NCBI GenBank assembly: GCA_014238125.1
Contig: JABABS010000094.1
Location: 1 to 64,000, forward strand
Length of the DNA: 64,000 nt
Origin: Phycisphaerales bacterium
Lineage (GTDB): Bacteria; Planctomycetota; Phycisphaerae; Phycisphaerales; SM1A02
Direction: 5' to 3'
Under the pieces are notes generated by a model. It saw only the letters and a list, made by a program, of their open reading frames with translations. It searched no databases and had not been told where the DNA came from. Both the position numbers and the translations under genes were made by a program. The first letter of the stretch is position 1; each line of letters starts with the position of its first letter. Shown here one piece after another: positions 43,705 to 52,411 of the stretch.

Positions 43705-45903
43705 ATGACGAAGCAAGCAAAACGTCGTTTGATTCCACTCATTGTATTGGTCGCCTCAGCAGGAGTCCTTGCTGCTATTATTTTTGGGCCAGAGAAGCCC
43801 AAACCCGCAATTGAGAAAGTCCCTTCTCCAACTGTAGAGGTGACTCCTGAGGCTAAAAAGCCTGCTCAGGACGCCAAAACGCCTGTTTCATCGGAATTAA
43901 CACCCGTTGCTGAGCCCAAAACTGAGACAGAGGTAAAAAACAAGCCAATTGCAGGAAAACTATCACTCCTTCTATATAAAGATGATGCAACTCCTGCATC
44001 GCTTGGAACTTTGAACGATCCCTCAACCTCAAAAATGGAAATCGAGTTTACTCGAGCTGGCGCGGGCATTAGTTCAATCCGGTTTTCGGATATTTTTGAA
44101 ACAGTTGACGGAAAACTTGCGTGGAATAAATATCGATCTGGTATTGGTGAGCAACCATCAATAGAAGAAATGTACCTGCTTTCGACAACGCACGAGCTTG
44201 CCTATAACACAGAGCAAGGTATGCAAACTGCAGATATCTCCGTTCTTGGGGCGAGTCAAATTACAATCAACGGCGAACTCCTTCACCTCACCTCGCCAAC
44301 TGTTTGGAACATCACAGACACAGGTAGTTTTGAAGCAACCATTGTTGATGATAACCGCGAGGTGGTTGCAAAGATCACTCGTGTTTGGACACTTAACTCA
44401 GCGTATGGATTACAACTCGAACAACAAGTTCATAACCTTTCATCTTCAAAACTTGACGTTGAATGGTTGCAGTACGGACCGCCAAGTTTGCGTGTTGACC
44501 GATCGCGTTACATGGATCGTCGGCGATTTCGTTTTGGCTGGGAACTTAGTGATGAATATGATCCAAACCAAGCAGCTCCTATTCAGTCAAGTGATTTTTT
44601 GTATGAGTATGCAGATGCGACAAAAGTTGGAGACGAACCACTCTGGCCAACAACTGAAACTACAGAAGATGGTTTAAAACTTTCGTGGTTTGCCTCTACT
44701 AATAGATATTTCGCATTAGCTGTATTTCCTAATATTAACGATGATGGAGATGGCCCAAGACTTATCAAGAACACTGTTCAGGTTATTACTGCGCAAACAG
44801 TTGGTGTTGATGATCAAGAATTTATCTTGACTGCACTTTGGGCGCCAAAAACCTCCATTGCAGCAAACGCAGTGTTTGATTTAACGATGGGTGTGTATGC
44901 TGGTCCGCTTAAGCGATCTATTCTTGACAACGAACAGCCTTATGTTTCCCTGTCTATGCGCGGCATGGTGCTTTACCAGATGTCAAGCATGTGCGCAATT
45001 TGCACATTCCAATGGTTGGCTGACTTTTTAGCGGTGGTGCTCACAAGCCTTGACCAATACGTAGTGTTTGACTGGGGACTTGCAATTGTTTTATTGGTGT
45101 TGATCGTAAGAACTATATTGCATCCGATTACCAAGAAATCGCAAATCAACATGCAGCGCTTTGGGAAAGTGATGCAAAAACTGAAGCCAGAGATTGACAA
45201 ACTAAAATCAAAGTATCCAAACGATCCTAAAAAAGTGCAAAGCGAACAAATGGGGTTAATGCAAAAGCACGGCGTGAACCCCTTTCAAATGCTTGGGTGT
45301 CTACCAATGTTTTTGCAAATGCCGATTTGGGTTGCGCTTTATGCTTTGTTGTATTTCATGTTTGACATCCGTCATGAACCCGCGTTTTTCGGTGTCTTTC
45401 AATTGTTTGGCGATTGGCCGTTTCTTGCAGATTTAAGTGCTTCCGACCACTTCTTCGGTGCATTTAAAGAACCAAAACAATTTCTCTTGTGGAACATGAC
45501 TGGCATTAACCTGTTACCAATTCTCATGGGTGGTATTTTCTTTATTCAACAAAAATATATGTCTCCGCAAACTGGTTCAGCAATGACACCGGAGCAACAA
45601 TCACAACAAAAAATCATGCGAATTATGATGGTCGTGTTATTCCCTGTGATGTTGTATAGTGCTCCTTCTGGTTTAACCTTGTACATTTTGACTTCAAGCA
45701 CAGTCGGCATTCTTGAAAGCCGACACATTCGTAAACATGTCGATCAAATGGATGTGTCTCCCAGCGAAAAACCAGTAGATGCAACCGGAAAACGCAGCAA
45801 GCCCAAAGACAAACAAGGCCGCGCCTGGGCAGATGCAATGGAAGCACGACGAAAGAAAGTGAAAAACAAAACAAACAAGCGCTCGTTTAAGAAAAAGGAT
45901 TAG
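43705..45903 (+). CDS. yidC: Membrane protein insertase YidC
   Basis: 732 residues, Gram-negative type. N-terminal helix (about 10-28), a Pro/Lys/Glu-rich linker, a large periplasmic P1 domain (about 85-400), then the conserved core of five helices: FLAVVLTSLDQYVVFDWGLAIVLLVLIVRTILHPITKKSQINMQRFGKVMQKLKPEIDKLKSKYPNDPKKVQ with the hydrophilic-groove Arg in LIVRTILHP, QMLGCLPMFLQMPIWVALYALLYFM, and the last helices around NLLPILMGGIFFIQQKYM. A basic C-tail follows. Twelve bp ahead of mnmE, as near many bacterial origins. Confidence 0.95.
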   Translation: MTKQAKRRLIPLIVLVASAGVLAAIIFGPEKPKPAIEKVPSPTVEVTPEAKKPAQDAKTPVSSELTPVAEPKTETEVKNKPIAGKLSLLLYKDDATPASLGTLNDPSTSKMEIEFTRAGAGISSIRFSDIFETVDGKLAWNKYRSGIGEQPSIEEMYLLSTTHELAYNTEQGMQTADISVLGASQITINGELLHLTSPTVWNITDTGSFEATIVDDNREVVAKITRVWTLNSAYGLQLEQQVHNLSSSKLDVEWLQYGPPSLRVDRSRYMDRRRFRFGWELSDEYDPNQAAPIQSSDFLYEYADATKVGDEPLWPTTETTEDGLKLSWFASTNRYFALAVFPNINDDGDGPRLIKNTVQVITAQTVGVDDQEFILTALWAPKTSIAANAVFDLTMGVYAGPLKRSILDNEQPYVSLSMRGMVLYQMSSMCAICTFQWLADFLAVVLTSLDQYVVFDWGLAIVLLVLIVRTILHPITKKSQINMQRFGKVMQKLKPEIDKLKSKYPNDPKKVQSEQMGLMQKHGVNPFQMLGCLPMFLQMPIWVALYALLYFMFDIRHEPAFFGVFQLFGDWPFLADLSASDHFFGAFKEPKQFLLWNMTGINLLPILMGGIFFIQQKYMSPQTGSAMTPEQQSQQKIMRIMMVVLFPVMLYSAPSGLTLYILTSSTVGILESRHIRKHVDQMDVSPSEKPVDATGKRSKPKDKQGRAWADAMEARRKKVKNKTNKRSFKKKD

Positions 45904-45915
45904 GCTTACGGTCCG

Positions 45916-47196
45916 ATGGATCTTGAATCAACAATTGTTGCAATAAGTTCTGCTCAAGGCTATGCAAAACGAGCGATGGTTCGTATTAGTGGATCAAAGG
46001 CGTTTAGTGGAATAGAAAAACTTGGAGTCAAACCAAAATTTGGTTCTGTTTTATCGAGCAAGCTTGACATTGGAGAAAATAAGTTGCCTGTTCTTGTTGG
46101 TGCCTTTCCAAAAAACTCATCGTACACAGGTGATCAACTTATTGAAATACAACTTGTAGGGAACCCGATACTTGCAAGAAGATTGGTTTCATTGTGTATT
46201 GAAGCAACAGGTGGACGCGAAGCAACTGCGGGAGAATTTACGGCGAGAGCTTTTTTCTCGGGACGCATTTCACTTGCACAAGCGGAAGGTGTTTCTGCAA
46301 CTATCTCAGCATCAAACAACGCTGAACTTTCCGGAGCAGCACTACTTCGGGAAGGCGCTCTTTCAAAGCTTACCAAACCAGTGGTATCGGTACTGACCCG
46401 TACGCTCGCACTTATCGAAGCGGGAATTGATTTTACAGATGAAGAAGATGTAGAAGCAATTTCGAACTCCAATCTCAACTGTGAACTTAATTCTGCAAAG
46501 GAATCTCTTTCCTCAATCATACACCACTCGGTTCCAATGGCTTCACTTCGGTATTTACCAAAAGTTGTTCTTGCGGGGAAGCCAAATGCGGGGAAATCTA
46601 CTTTATTTAATTACTTGATTGGAAAGCAAAGAGTTGTTGTGAACAAAATATCTGGTACAACACGAGACGCTATCGAAGAAGGGGTTATATTTGGTTCTGT
46701 TAAAGCGTTGCTTGTTGATATTGCTGGGTTAGAAAATAAACATGATAATATTTCTTATTCATCACAAATAACTGCTCAAAACGCTATTGCCAACGCAGAT
46801 CTTGTATTGTGGTGTGTTGGACCAAATGACACTGCACCGTCAGCCAATGAGCAAACAATCGTCGTTAAAACAAAAGCTGATCTTCGAGACCAAAAAGAAG
46901 GCGCCATCTGTGCAACAACTGGTGTTGGCATTGAAAAACTAAAAATACAAATTGCAGAATTATTACAACTAAAAACAATCGTGAATCTAAATGCCATCGC
47001 CACCCTGCCAAGACACGAGGAACTGTTGAGCGTTGCATTTGGGGGTATTGAAGGTGCTGAAACAAATTCACAAACACCAGAATTGTGCGCTGCATGTATT
47101 CGTGATTCTTTACACGCGCTTGGAAAAATCACAGGTCGTATATCACCTGACGATGTACTCGAACATGTTTTTTCTTCTTTTTGCGTCGGAAAATAA
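45916..47196 (+). CDS. mnmE: tRNA uridine-5-carboxymethylaminomethyl modification GTPase MnmE
   Basis: 426 residues, slightly short. N-terminal folate-binding domain with GREATAGEFTARAFFSGRISLAQAEGVSATI, helical domain, inserted G domain and the C-terminal FCVGK motif whose Cys is essential. G1 is GKPNAGKST (221-229), G2 SGTTRDAIEEG, but G3 reads DIAGLEN rather than DTAGLRE and G4 reads TKAD rather than NKxD, so nucleotide affinity may differ. With MnmG it modifies the wobble uridine of some tRNAs; mnmG is not in the window. It sits directly after yidC. Confidence 0.93.
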   Translation: MDLESTIVAISSAQGYAKRAMVRISGSKAFSGIEKLGVKPKFGSVLSSKLDIGENKLPVLVGAFPKNSSYTGDQLIEIQLVGNPILARRLVSLCIEATGGREATAGEFTARAFFSGRISLAQAEGVSATISASNNAELSGAALLREGALSKLTKPVVSVLTRTLALIEAGIDFTDEEDVEAISNSNLNCELNSAKESLSSIIHHSVPMASLRYLPKVVLAGKPNAGKSTLFNYLIGKQRVVVNKISGTTRDAIEEGVIFGSVKALLVDIAGLENKHDNISYSSQITAQNAIANADLVLWCVGPNDTAPSANEQTIVVKTKADLRDQKEGAICATTGVGIEKLKIQIAELLQLKTIVNLNAIATLPRHEELLSVAFGGIEGAETNSQTPELCAACIRDSLHALGKITGRISPDDVLEHVFSSFCVGK

Positions 47197-47204
47197 AAAA
47201 CTAG

Positions 47205-47543
47205 TTAGGCAGTTCTAACTTTTATTTTTTTCAGCGTCCCTTTGCTTACCCGTTGTAAATCACGAAGTAAACTTACTCGTATCAATCTGTTTAATTGATA
47301 TGCAACTGCGGATCCATCTGTTGCGACTTCTAATATGCCCTTTCGCAAAGACACAATTGTCGCCTGTTTCGCAATATGTGACGGAACAAGTTCATCCCAC
47401 GCTTCAACCAAAGAAGATGATTGACGGTTCCCTTTTCGTAGGCCTTTTCGCATAGCCTCAACAGTATCGCTAATACTAGTGTCTCGCAGTGGGCGTGCAC
47501 GCCAGTTACGCAAGCGATCAAGTTGTGATTTTGGGTTTAACAT
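47205..47543 (-). CDS. DciA-like (DUF721) replication-associated protein
   Basis: 112 residues. The DUF721 core is seen in LVEAWDELVPSHIAKQATIVSLRKGILEVATDGSAVAYQLNRLIRVSLLRDLQ. DciA loads the replicative helicase in bacteria without DnaC/DnaI. It is convergent with mnmE, 8 bp apart. ATG 47543 is preferred over a GTG one codon earlier; a TACGAT box ends 7 nt before it. Presence near yidC/mnmE/parB fits an origin-proximal location. Confidence 0.82.
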   Translation of the reverse strand: MLNPKSQLDRLRNWRARPLRDTSISDTVEAMRKGLRKGNRQSSSLVEAWDELVPSHIAKQATIVSLRKGILEVATDGSAVAYQLNRLIRVSLLRDLQRVSKGTLKKIKVRTA

Positions 47544-47637
47544 CACTCACATCGTACACTGCAAACTGATTTGAATCACATAATTTATTCTAAGATAAAA
47601 AGCCACGCGGTTCGGTGGTCTGTTATTGTCCGCAACT

Positions 47638-48675
47638 ATGACGGCGATTTCACTGACCTGCTTAACCAAAAATTATGGCAAAACTCTTGCCGTAGACTCA
47701 ATAGATTTAACCATCGGTTCTGGTGAGTTATTTTTTTTACTCGGGCCATCGGGCTGTGGAAAAACCACCCTGCTTCGAATGCTTGCTGGATTTATTGATC
47801 CTACTGCAGGCAAGATTCTTTTTGGTGATAAAGAAGTAACACACACTCCCCCAAACAAGCGAAATACTGGCATGGTTTTTCAAAGCTATGCCCTTTGGCC
47901 ACATATGACAGTAGTTGAAAATGTCGCGTATGGCCTCAAAATACGTAAGAATTCCCCCACGGAACAGCGAAAAAAAGCTCTTGCGGCCTTAGAAACAGTT
48001 CATATGGGACATTTAGCAAATCGTAAGCCAAATGAACTCTCAGGTGGTCAGCAGCAGAGAGTTGCCCTAGCTCGAGCTATTGTCGTAGAACCAGATGTCC
48101 TCCTTTTGGATGAACCATTAAGCAATCTTGATGCAAAACTACGTCTTGAAATGAGAAGTGAAATACGTAGAATTTGCACTACTATCGGTATGACAACTGT
48201 TTACGTCACTCATGATCAAAAAGAAGCACTCTCTATTGCGGATCGCCTCGCTATTCTCAAAGATGGCAAAGTAATACAAGTTGGTAGCCCAAGAGAGGTA
48301 TATCAAGCACCAAATTCACAGTTTGTTGCAGAGTTCATAGGTGAAACTAATTTTGTCCCTGCTACTCCTAGTCCGGGGGGCTTAAAAACTGCCTTTGGTC
48401 AACTCCGGACAAATATTTCATGCGAAGGAACAAGTGTTGTCTGTTCTCTGAGACCTGAAGCGATCAGGGTTATAGACTCCCCTGCAGCTCAAAATGGATT
48501 TTCTGGAAAAAGAGTAGAAACAATTTATCTTGGTGAAGTTGCGCAGCACAAAATCAAAGTAACTGACGATTTAGTTTTACGAGTTACCGAGGTCAACCCC
48601 AGACACTTAGGCGAAGTAGGGGATACCCTTCACATGACAATTGATCCTTGCGATGTTGTTCCCCTGTCCGTGTAA
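47638..48675 (+). CDS. ABC transporter ATP-binding protein (FbpC/PotA/UgpC type)
   Basis: 345 residues from the ATG at 47638. Walker A GPSGCGKTTLLRML, Q-loop VFQSYALWPHMTV, signature LSGGQQQRVALARAI, Walker B VLLLDEPLSNLDAKLR and H-loop VTHDQ, followed by a C-terminal TOBE-like regulatory domain (LRPEAIRVIDSP, VETIYLGEVAQHKIKV). This is the importer type for iron, spermidine, sulfate or sugars. No permease or binding protein gene is adjacent, so it is an orphan whose substrate cannot be assigned. Confidence 0.9.
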   Translation: MTAISLTCLTKNYGKTLAVDSIDLTIGSGELFFLLGPSGCGKTTLLRMLAGFIDPTAGKILFGDKEVTHTPPNKRNTGMVFQSYALWPHMTVVENVAYGLKIRKNSPTEQRKKALAALETVHMGHLANRKPNELSGGQQQRVALARAIVVEPDVLLLDEPLSNLDAKLRLEMRSEIRRICTTIGMTTVYVTHDQKEALSIADRLAILKDGKVIQVGSPREVYQAPNSQFVAEFIGETNFVPATPSPGGLKTAFGQLRTNISCEGTSVVCSLRPEAIRVIDSPAAQNGFSGKRVETIYLGEVAQHKIKVTDDLVLRVTEVNPRHLGEVGDTLHMTIDPCDVVPLSV

Positions 48676-48827
48676 ACTCTTGCTTTATGCAAATTAACAA
48701 CATTTGCACACACTTTCGTGCTATTTAGCAACAGTTAGATCTTTTTCGGCAATTCAAAATTCTAGTGCAGAGACTACTGGCTGGTTATCGGACTTAATAA
48801 ACCGAGTAATTCGCCCTCTTATTGGGG

Positions 48828-48856
48828 TTGACGGGCACCGAAATTCCTGAGATAAA
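48828..48856 (+). promoter_or_regulatory. Putative promoter of parB
   Basis: TTGACG (48828-48833), 17 bp, GATAAA (48851-48856). Transcription would start near 48863, so the parS palindrome falls in the 5' leader, allowing ParB to affect its own expression. The remaining part of the 48676-48927 gap shows no other gene. Confidence 0.5.
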
Positions 48857-48875
48857 TTACACTGTAAGAAACAGG

Positions 48876-48891
48876 TGTTCCACGTGGAACA
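48876..48891. other. parS centromere-like site
   Basis: TGTTCCACGTGGAACA, a perfect 16-bp palindrome differing from the general parS consensus TGTTTCACGTGAAACA only at the two symmetrical positions that are known to vary. It lies 37 bp ahead of the parB start codon. I found no second match of this quality in the window. Confidence 0.93.
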
Positions 48892-48927
48892 TGTTGCGAA
48901 GCTAATTTGGTTGAAGGAGTAACCGTT

Positions 48928-49887
48928 GTGGCTAAAAATATTAAAAAGAAAAACGAACGGCGGTTGGGGAGGGGGCTTGGTGGCTTGCTGCACAAACCTG
49001 TCGAGGTCTTAAAGCCGGTAAGTAAAACATCCACGTCTTCTATATCCGGATCGGGGGTCACTGATGTTGTTCCTTTGGAGACCGGTGGTGGTCTCGTGCA
49101 ATTACTGGTTGAAAAGGTGGTCCCGAATCCTAGGCAGCCTCGCCAAGTCTTTGACGATGACTCCCTGGGATCACTTGCTGATTCGATTAAAACTGCTGGA
49201 TTGATGCAGCCGATTGTGGTTAGGGCCGCTGGCGAAGGATACGAAATTATTGCGGGGGAACGCAGGTGGAGAGCTGCCTCTATTGCTGGACTTACACATG
49301 TGCCAGCAATAATTAAAGATCTTGACGATCGCACTTCGGCAGAATGGGCTCTTATTGAAAATTTACAAAGAGAAGACCTAAACCCTATAGACCGAGCAGA
49401 AGCATTTGACCGCCTTGTTGTTGACTACAACGCAACCCAGCAAGATATTGCTTCTCAGCTTGGAATTGACCGCTCAAGTGTATCTAACTTTCTGCGATTA
49501 AACGACTTAGAGTTAACTGCTAAAGATGCCGTCCGAGATGGGCGCCTCTCTATGGGTCATGCAAAGGTGCTCTTGGGGATTCCAGAGATCACAAAATGCA
49601 AAGCAATCGCTCGAAAGTGCGCGGCCGAACAATGGTCGGTTCGAGAACTCGAGCGACAACTTAAAAAAGTAAATGCAAGTGCTAAAAGTTCGGGAGAAAA
49701 AGTCCAGCCATCAGCTCTAGAAATGTTTGCAGAAAATATGTCTACGCAACTTGGTGACCATTTAGGCACAAAGGTAAAGGTAATACTTGGACCCAAAAAG
49801 GGGGGCGGTAAGCTTATGATCGAATTTTTCGATAATGATCAACTCGAAGGTATTTTTGATCAACTTGGATTTAAGCCTAAAACCTGA
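48928..49887 (+). CDS. parB: Chromosome partitioning CTPase ParB (Spo0J)
   Basis: 319 residues from the GTG at 48928, with AAGGAG 9 nt upstream. The RRLGRGLGGLL motif near the start is the ParA-contacting piece of chromosomal ParB. Next the CTP-binding ParB/Srx domain (VVPNPRQPRQVFDDDSLGSLADSIKTAGLMQPIVVRA, GYEIIAGERRWRAASIAGL), the helix-turn-helix that reads parS (ATQQDIASQLGIDRSSVSNFLRL), and a C-terminal dimer domain. A parS site lies just upstream. parA is not adjacent. Confidence 0.96.
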   Translation: MAKNIKKKNERRLGRGLGGLLHKPVEVLKPVSKTSTSSISGSGVTDVVPLETGGGLVQLLVEKVVPNPRQPRQVFDDDSLGSLADSIKTAGLMQPIVVRAAGEGYEIIAGERRWRAASIAGLTHVPAIIKDLDDRTSAEWALIENLQREDLNPIDRAEAFDRLVVDYNATQQDIASQLGIDRSSVSNFLRLNDLELTAKDAVRDGRLSMGHAKVLLGIPEITKCKAIARKCAAEQWSVRELERQLKKVNASAKSSGEKVQPSALEMFAENMSTQLGDHLGTKVKVILGPKKGGGKLMIEFFDNDQLEGIFDQLGFKPKT

Positions 49888-49930
49888 GAGTTGACAATAT
49901 TTGATAAGTAAAAGTGTCGATGAAAGTCGA

Positions 49931-50110
49931 ATGTCCGCTTCGCCTATAAAAACCAAGGTTTCCCTACAACTTTCAACAGATCTAGAAGTAATGGAAGCAG
50001 AAGCAATTGCACGTTCAAAATTTATAAAAGTTTTGCAATCTTGGGCCAGCGATCGCCTCCTTGTAAAGGAACCGAGTTTTCAAACAATACAAACTAGAAA
50101 AGCGGCGTAA
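49931..50110 (+). CDS. Small protein of unknown function downstream of parB
   Basis: 59 residues from the ATG at 49931 (a TTG at 49901 would add 10). The composition is protein-like: TKVSLQLSTDLEVMEAEAIARSKFIKVLQSWASDRLLVKEPSF suggests one long amphipathic helix. It begins 43 bp after parB in the same direction, with a weak GAAAG site. No family is recognised; it may be a chance reading frame. Confidence 0.4.
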   Translation: MSASPIKTKVSLQLSTDLEVMEAEAIARSKFIKVLQSWASDRLLVKEPSFQTIQTRKAA

Positions 50111-50143
50111 GGTGACTGGGGCAGTGTTATCGGACGTTCAGAC

Positions 50144-51334
50144 TTAATCCAAAACAGACCAGTCTGTGCCATTCCTTTGAACTTTTCGATATAAAGTATC
50201 TCGTTCCACGGGAGTAAAACCTGCATCAATAATAGCTCGTTCCAAATCTTTCACTGTGCACTCTTGATGAGTTGAACTGGATGAAACTTTTGTAATGTCG
50301 TACCAAACAACAGTCCCGTCAATATCGTCGGCGCCACACTGCAACATGTGCTGTGCCATTTGTATAGTTTGCATAATCCAAAACGCCTTAACATGGGGGA
50401 CGTTATCTAGCATAAGTCTTACGATTGCAATGGTACGCAAGTTTTCTAATCCACCTGGCCCAGGGAGATGCGAGAGTTCACTAACACCTGGTATAAACGG
50501 AAGGGGAATGATCGCTTGAAATTTCCCTTCAATACTGTCTTCGTTGGCGCGGTCTTGCTCTTCTCGCAATAAGGACATATGCCGTAACCGCTCTACCCTA
50601 GATTCAATGTGTCCGTACAGCATGGTTGCATTTGAATTAAGTCCAAGTTCGTGCGCAGCACGGTGGACATCCATCCATTGTTGTCCACGTATTTTTCCTC
50701 GAAATGCTTCGTCATGTACGCGGTCATCAAAAACTTCCGCACCACCACCAGGAAGAGAACCCAAGCCAGCATCAATTAAATCGTGTATTACTGAGGAAAT
50801 TCCTGCATTTCCATCACGTCCACGTTTTGAGATTTTAGCAAGATGAACAATTTCTACCGCAGTAAATGCTTTGATATGAATGTCGGGTGCTATTTCCCTG
50901 ATCGCACGAATTAGATCTGTGTAATATGAAAATGGAAGCCATGGATGCAAACCACCGACAATATGTATTTCAGTTGCGCCTGATTCTTTTGCACCCTGCG
51001 CTTCTTTTTTAATATCTTCAATTGAATATTCATACGCACCCTCTTGATCTTTCTTCCGATAGAAATCGCAAAACTTGCAACTTAGTGCGCATACATTTGA
51101 ATAATTTATGTGACGGTTTATGTTGTAGTAGGCAATGTCGCCGTGCCATTTTCTTCGAACTTCATCTGCCAACGAGCAAAGTGTCCAGATGTCGTTCGTT
51201 TCATAGAGTTGCAAGCCTTCAGTTTCGGTGATACGCACACCAGCTCGAACTTTTTCTACGATTGGTTCAAGCAGTGGGTCTTTAATTCTAATCTCTGGAT
51301 TTTGTAGGGGCGCAATTGGGGGTGTCATGAGCAC
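50144..51334 (-). CDS. mqnE: Aminofutalosine synthase (radical SAM)
   Basis: 396 residues; GTG at 51334 has AAAGG 9 nt upstream, ATG at 51328 is the alternative. Radical SAM cluster CALSCKFC (CxxxCxxC) in the CofH/MqnC/MqnE family, with GLHPWLPFSYYTDLIRAIREIAPDIHIKAFTAVEIVHLAK, GLGSLPGGGAEVFDD, HELGLNSNATMLYGHIE and IPLPFIPGVSELSHL typical of MqnE. It joins a carboxyvinyl-oxybenzoate to the adenosyl group of SAM, forming aminofutalosine for menaquinone. Together with mqnB at 7.2 kb it shows the futalosine route. It stands alone here. Confidence 0.93.
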   Translation of the reverse strand: MLMTPPIAPLQNPEIRIKDPLLEPIVEKVRAGVRITETEGLQLYETNDIWTLCSLADEVRRKWHGDIAYYNINRHINYSNVCALSCKFCDFYRKKDQEGAYEYSIEDIKKEAQGAKESGATEIHIVGGLHPWLPFSYYTDLIRAIREIAPDIHIKAFTAVEIVHLAKISKRGRDGNAGISSVIHDLIDAGLGSLPGGGAEVFDDRVHDEAFRGKIRGQQWMDVHRAAHELGLNSNATMLYGHIESRVERLRHMSLLREEQDRANEDSIEGKFQAIIPLPFIPGVSELSHLPGPGGLENLRTIAIVRLMLDNVPHVKAFWIMQTIQMAQHMLQCGADDIDGTVVWYDITKVSSSSTHQECTVKDLERAIIDAGFTPVERDTLYRKVQRNGTDWSVLD

Positions 51335-51400
51335 CGTATCGTACCTTTACTTTTACCAATCAGAGCCTCGGGTTTCAGTATGTTCACACTTTGTTGTTAG

Positions 51401-51476
51401 ACATTGGACCCTGTTAAACATTGGACCCGGTCCCGTACCCAGTGTTGTACCCGATCCTGTACCAGGTCCCGCGCTA
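51401..51476. repeat. Degenerate short tandem repeats in a 276-bp gap
   Basis: ACATTGGACCC occurs twice, 17 bp apart (51401-51411, 51418-51428), followed by several variants of a GTACCC/GTCCCG/GATCCTG unit to 51476. The composition is more GC-rich than its surroundings. It can be read in one frame as Gly-Pro-Val repeats, but no start or ribosome site supports a gene. The rest of 51335-51610 holds no feature I can name. Confidence 0.5.
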
Positions 51477-51610
51477 ATTGGTTGGGTCAACTGATTCATA
51501 TGACAAAATGGGTAGTTTGGAGAATGTGTACTTGCAATATTAAAAATAGAGCATTTGCAAAATGAAGAATCACAAAACTCGGTGTATTTTTCCGCCGATT
51601 AACCAGAATC

Positions 51611-51874
51611 ATGGAAAATCCAACACAATATCCAAATCCACATACAGGTCACGGTTTTCCAAATCCATCTGTACCAATCGACCCAATTATTCGCTCAAAC
51701 CGCCTATCTCTTCCGTTTCCACGTGAAGCGGCAGAAATACTTGGCAATGAACGTGGTTTACATTGCAAATATGATGATGATGCAATCGCAGCAGCTCAAA
51801 AGCAAATTTATTTGACCGCATCAATAATGGGTATTTGGGATCATCGTAACGATGAACCTCCAACAGCTGCCTAG
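51611..51874 (+). CDS. Small hypothetical protein
   Basis: 87 residues, Pro/Asn-rich at the start (NPTQYPNPHTGHGFPNPSVP) then IIRSNRLSLPFPREAAEILGNERGLHCKYDDDAIAAAQKQIYLTASIMGIWDHRNDEPP. The second half reads like a compact helical domain. No signal peptide, no known family. No Shine-Dalgarno is visible. Convergent with the next gene, 4 bp apart. Confidence 0.55.
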   Translation: MENPTQYPNPHTGHGFPNPSVPIDPIIRSNRLSLPFPREAAEILGNERGLHCKYDDDAIAAAQKQIYLTASIMGIWDHRNDEPPTAA

Positions 51875-51878
51875 ATCG

Positions 51879-52400
51879 TCACTGTTGAATATATATTTCT
51901 AAAACAAAAGAAGCGAGCCTTTGCCTTCTATATTGAGAGTCATCGAGAAATCTAATAGTGTGTAACGGCGCATGTGAAATTGTCGGCGGCGTAGGATTCC
52001 TAGCTGCAACTTGTTCATTCGAAACCTGTTCATTTTTAAGGGTTAATTCTCCACGGGCGATAACGCCGAGTTGATGCAACACATCCTGTGTGACTTCCCC
52101 GATGCAATAGATTGTACCCGCTGGGACTAGTGGAATTGACCCACCAATTGTTTCAAGATAATGCGGGTCACGAAACACTGCATGCAAAGAACCAGCTCGC
52201 CTTACATAAATTTCTGGGCTGCCTTTAACTCGAAACAGTTGTTCGAACGATTGATTGTCGCGCATATCAAATGGTTCTAATATCAGTGATTCACTCAAAC
52301 CATTTACATCCTCAACTCCAGCATCAACTGGTGTAAGTTCAACAGACGTTGGTTGGATCAACAAGCAAAAAAGAGGTATTAATAGCGATACGAAATTCAT
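51879..52400 (-). CDS. Exported protein of unknown function
   Basis: 173 residues with a signal peptide (NFVSLLIPLFCLLIQPTSVEL). The mature part has a beta-rich segment (SPEIYVRRAGSLHAVFRDPHYLETIGGSIPLVPAGTIYCIGE) and a C-terminal RRQRLASFVLEIYIQQ. I recognise no family. It is divergent from the MOSC gene; a TATACT box lies 9 nt before its ATG, overlapping the TATAAT of the other strand. Confidence 0.6.
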   Translation of the reverse strand: MNFVSLLIPLFCLLIQPTSVELTPVDAGVEDVNGLSESLILEPFDMRDNQSFEQLFRVKGSPEIYVRRAGSLHAVFRDPHYLETIGGSIPLVPAGTIYCIGEVTQDVLHQLGVIARGELTLKNEQVSNEQVAARNPTPPTISHAPLHTIRFLDDSQYRRQRLASFVLEIYIQQ

Positions 52401-52411
52401 GTTATGTAGAG

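Noticed and set aside
51228..51494. Plus-strand frame encoding Gly-Pro-Val repeats
   Set aside because: It begins antisense to mqnE, has no ribosome site, and only the tandem repeat gives it a protein-like look.
51710..51730. CCACGTGAAG as a second parS
   Set aside because: Outside the CACGTG core the arms do not match the parS consensus and the site is inside a coding frame. Other CACGTG cores in the window fail in the same way.
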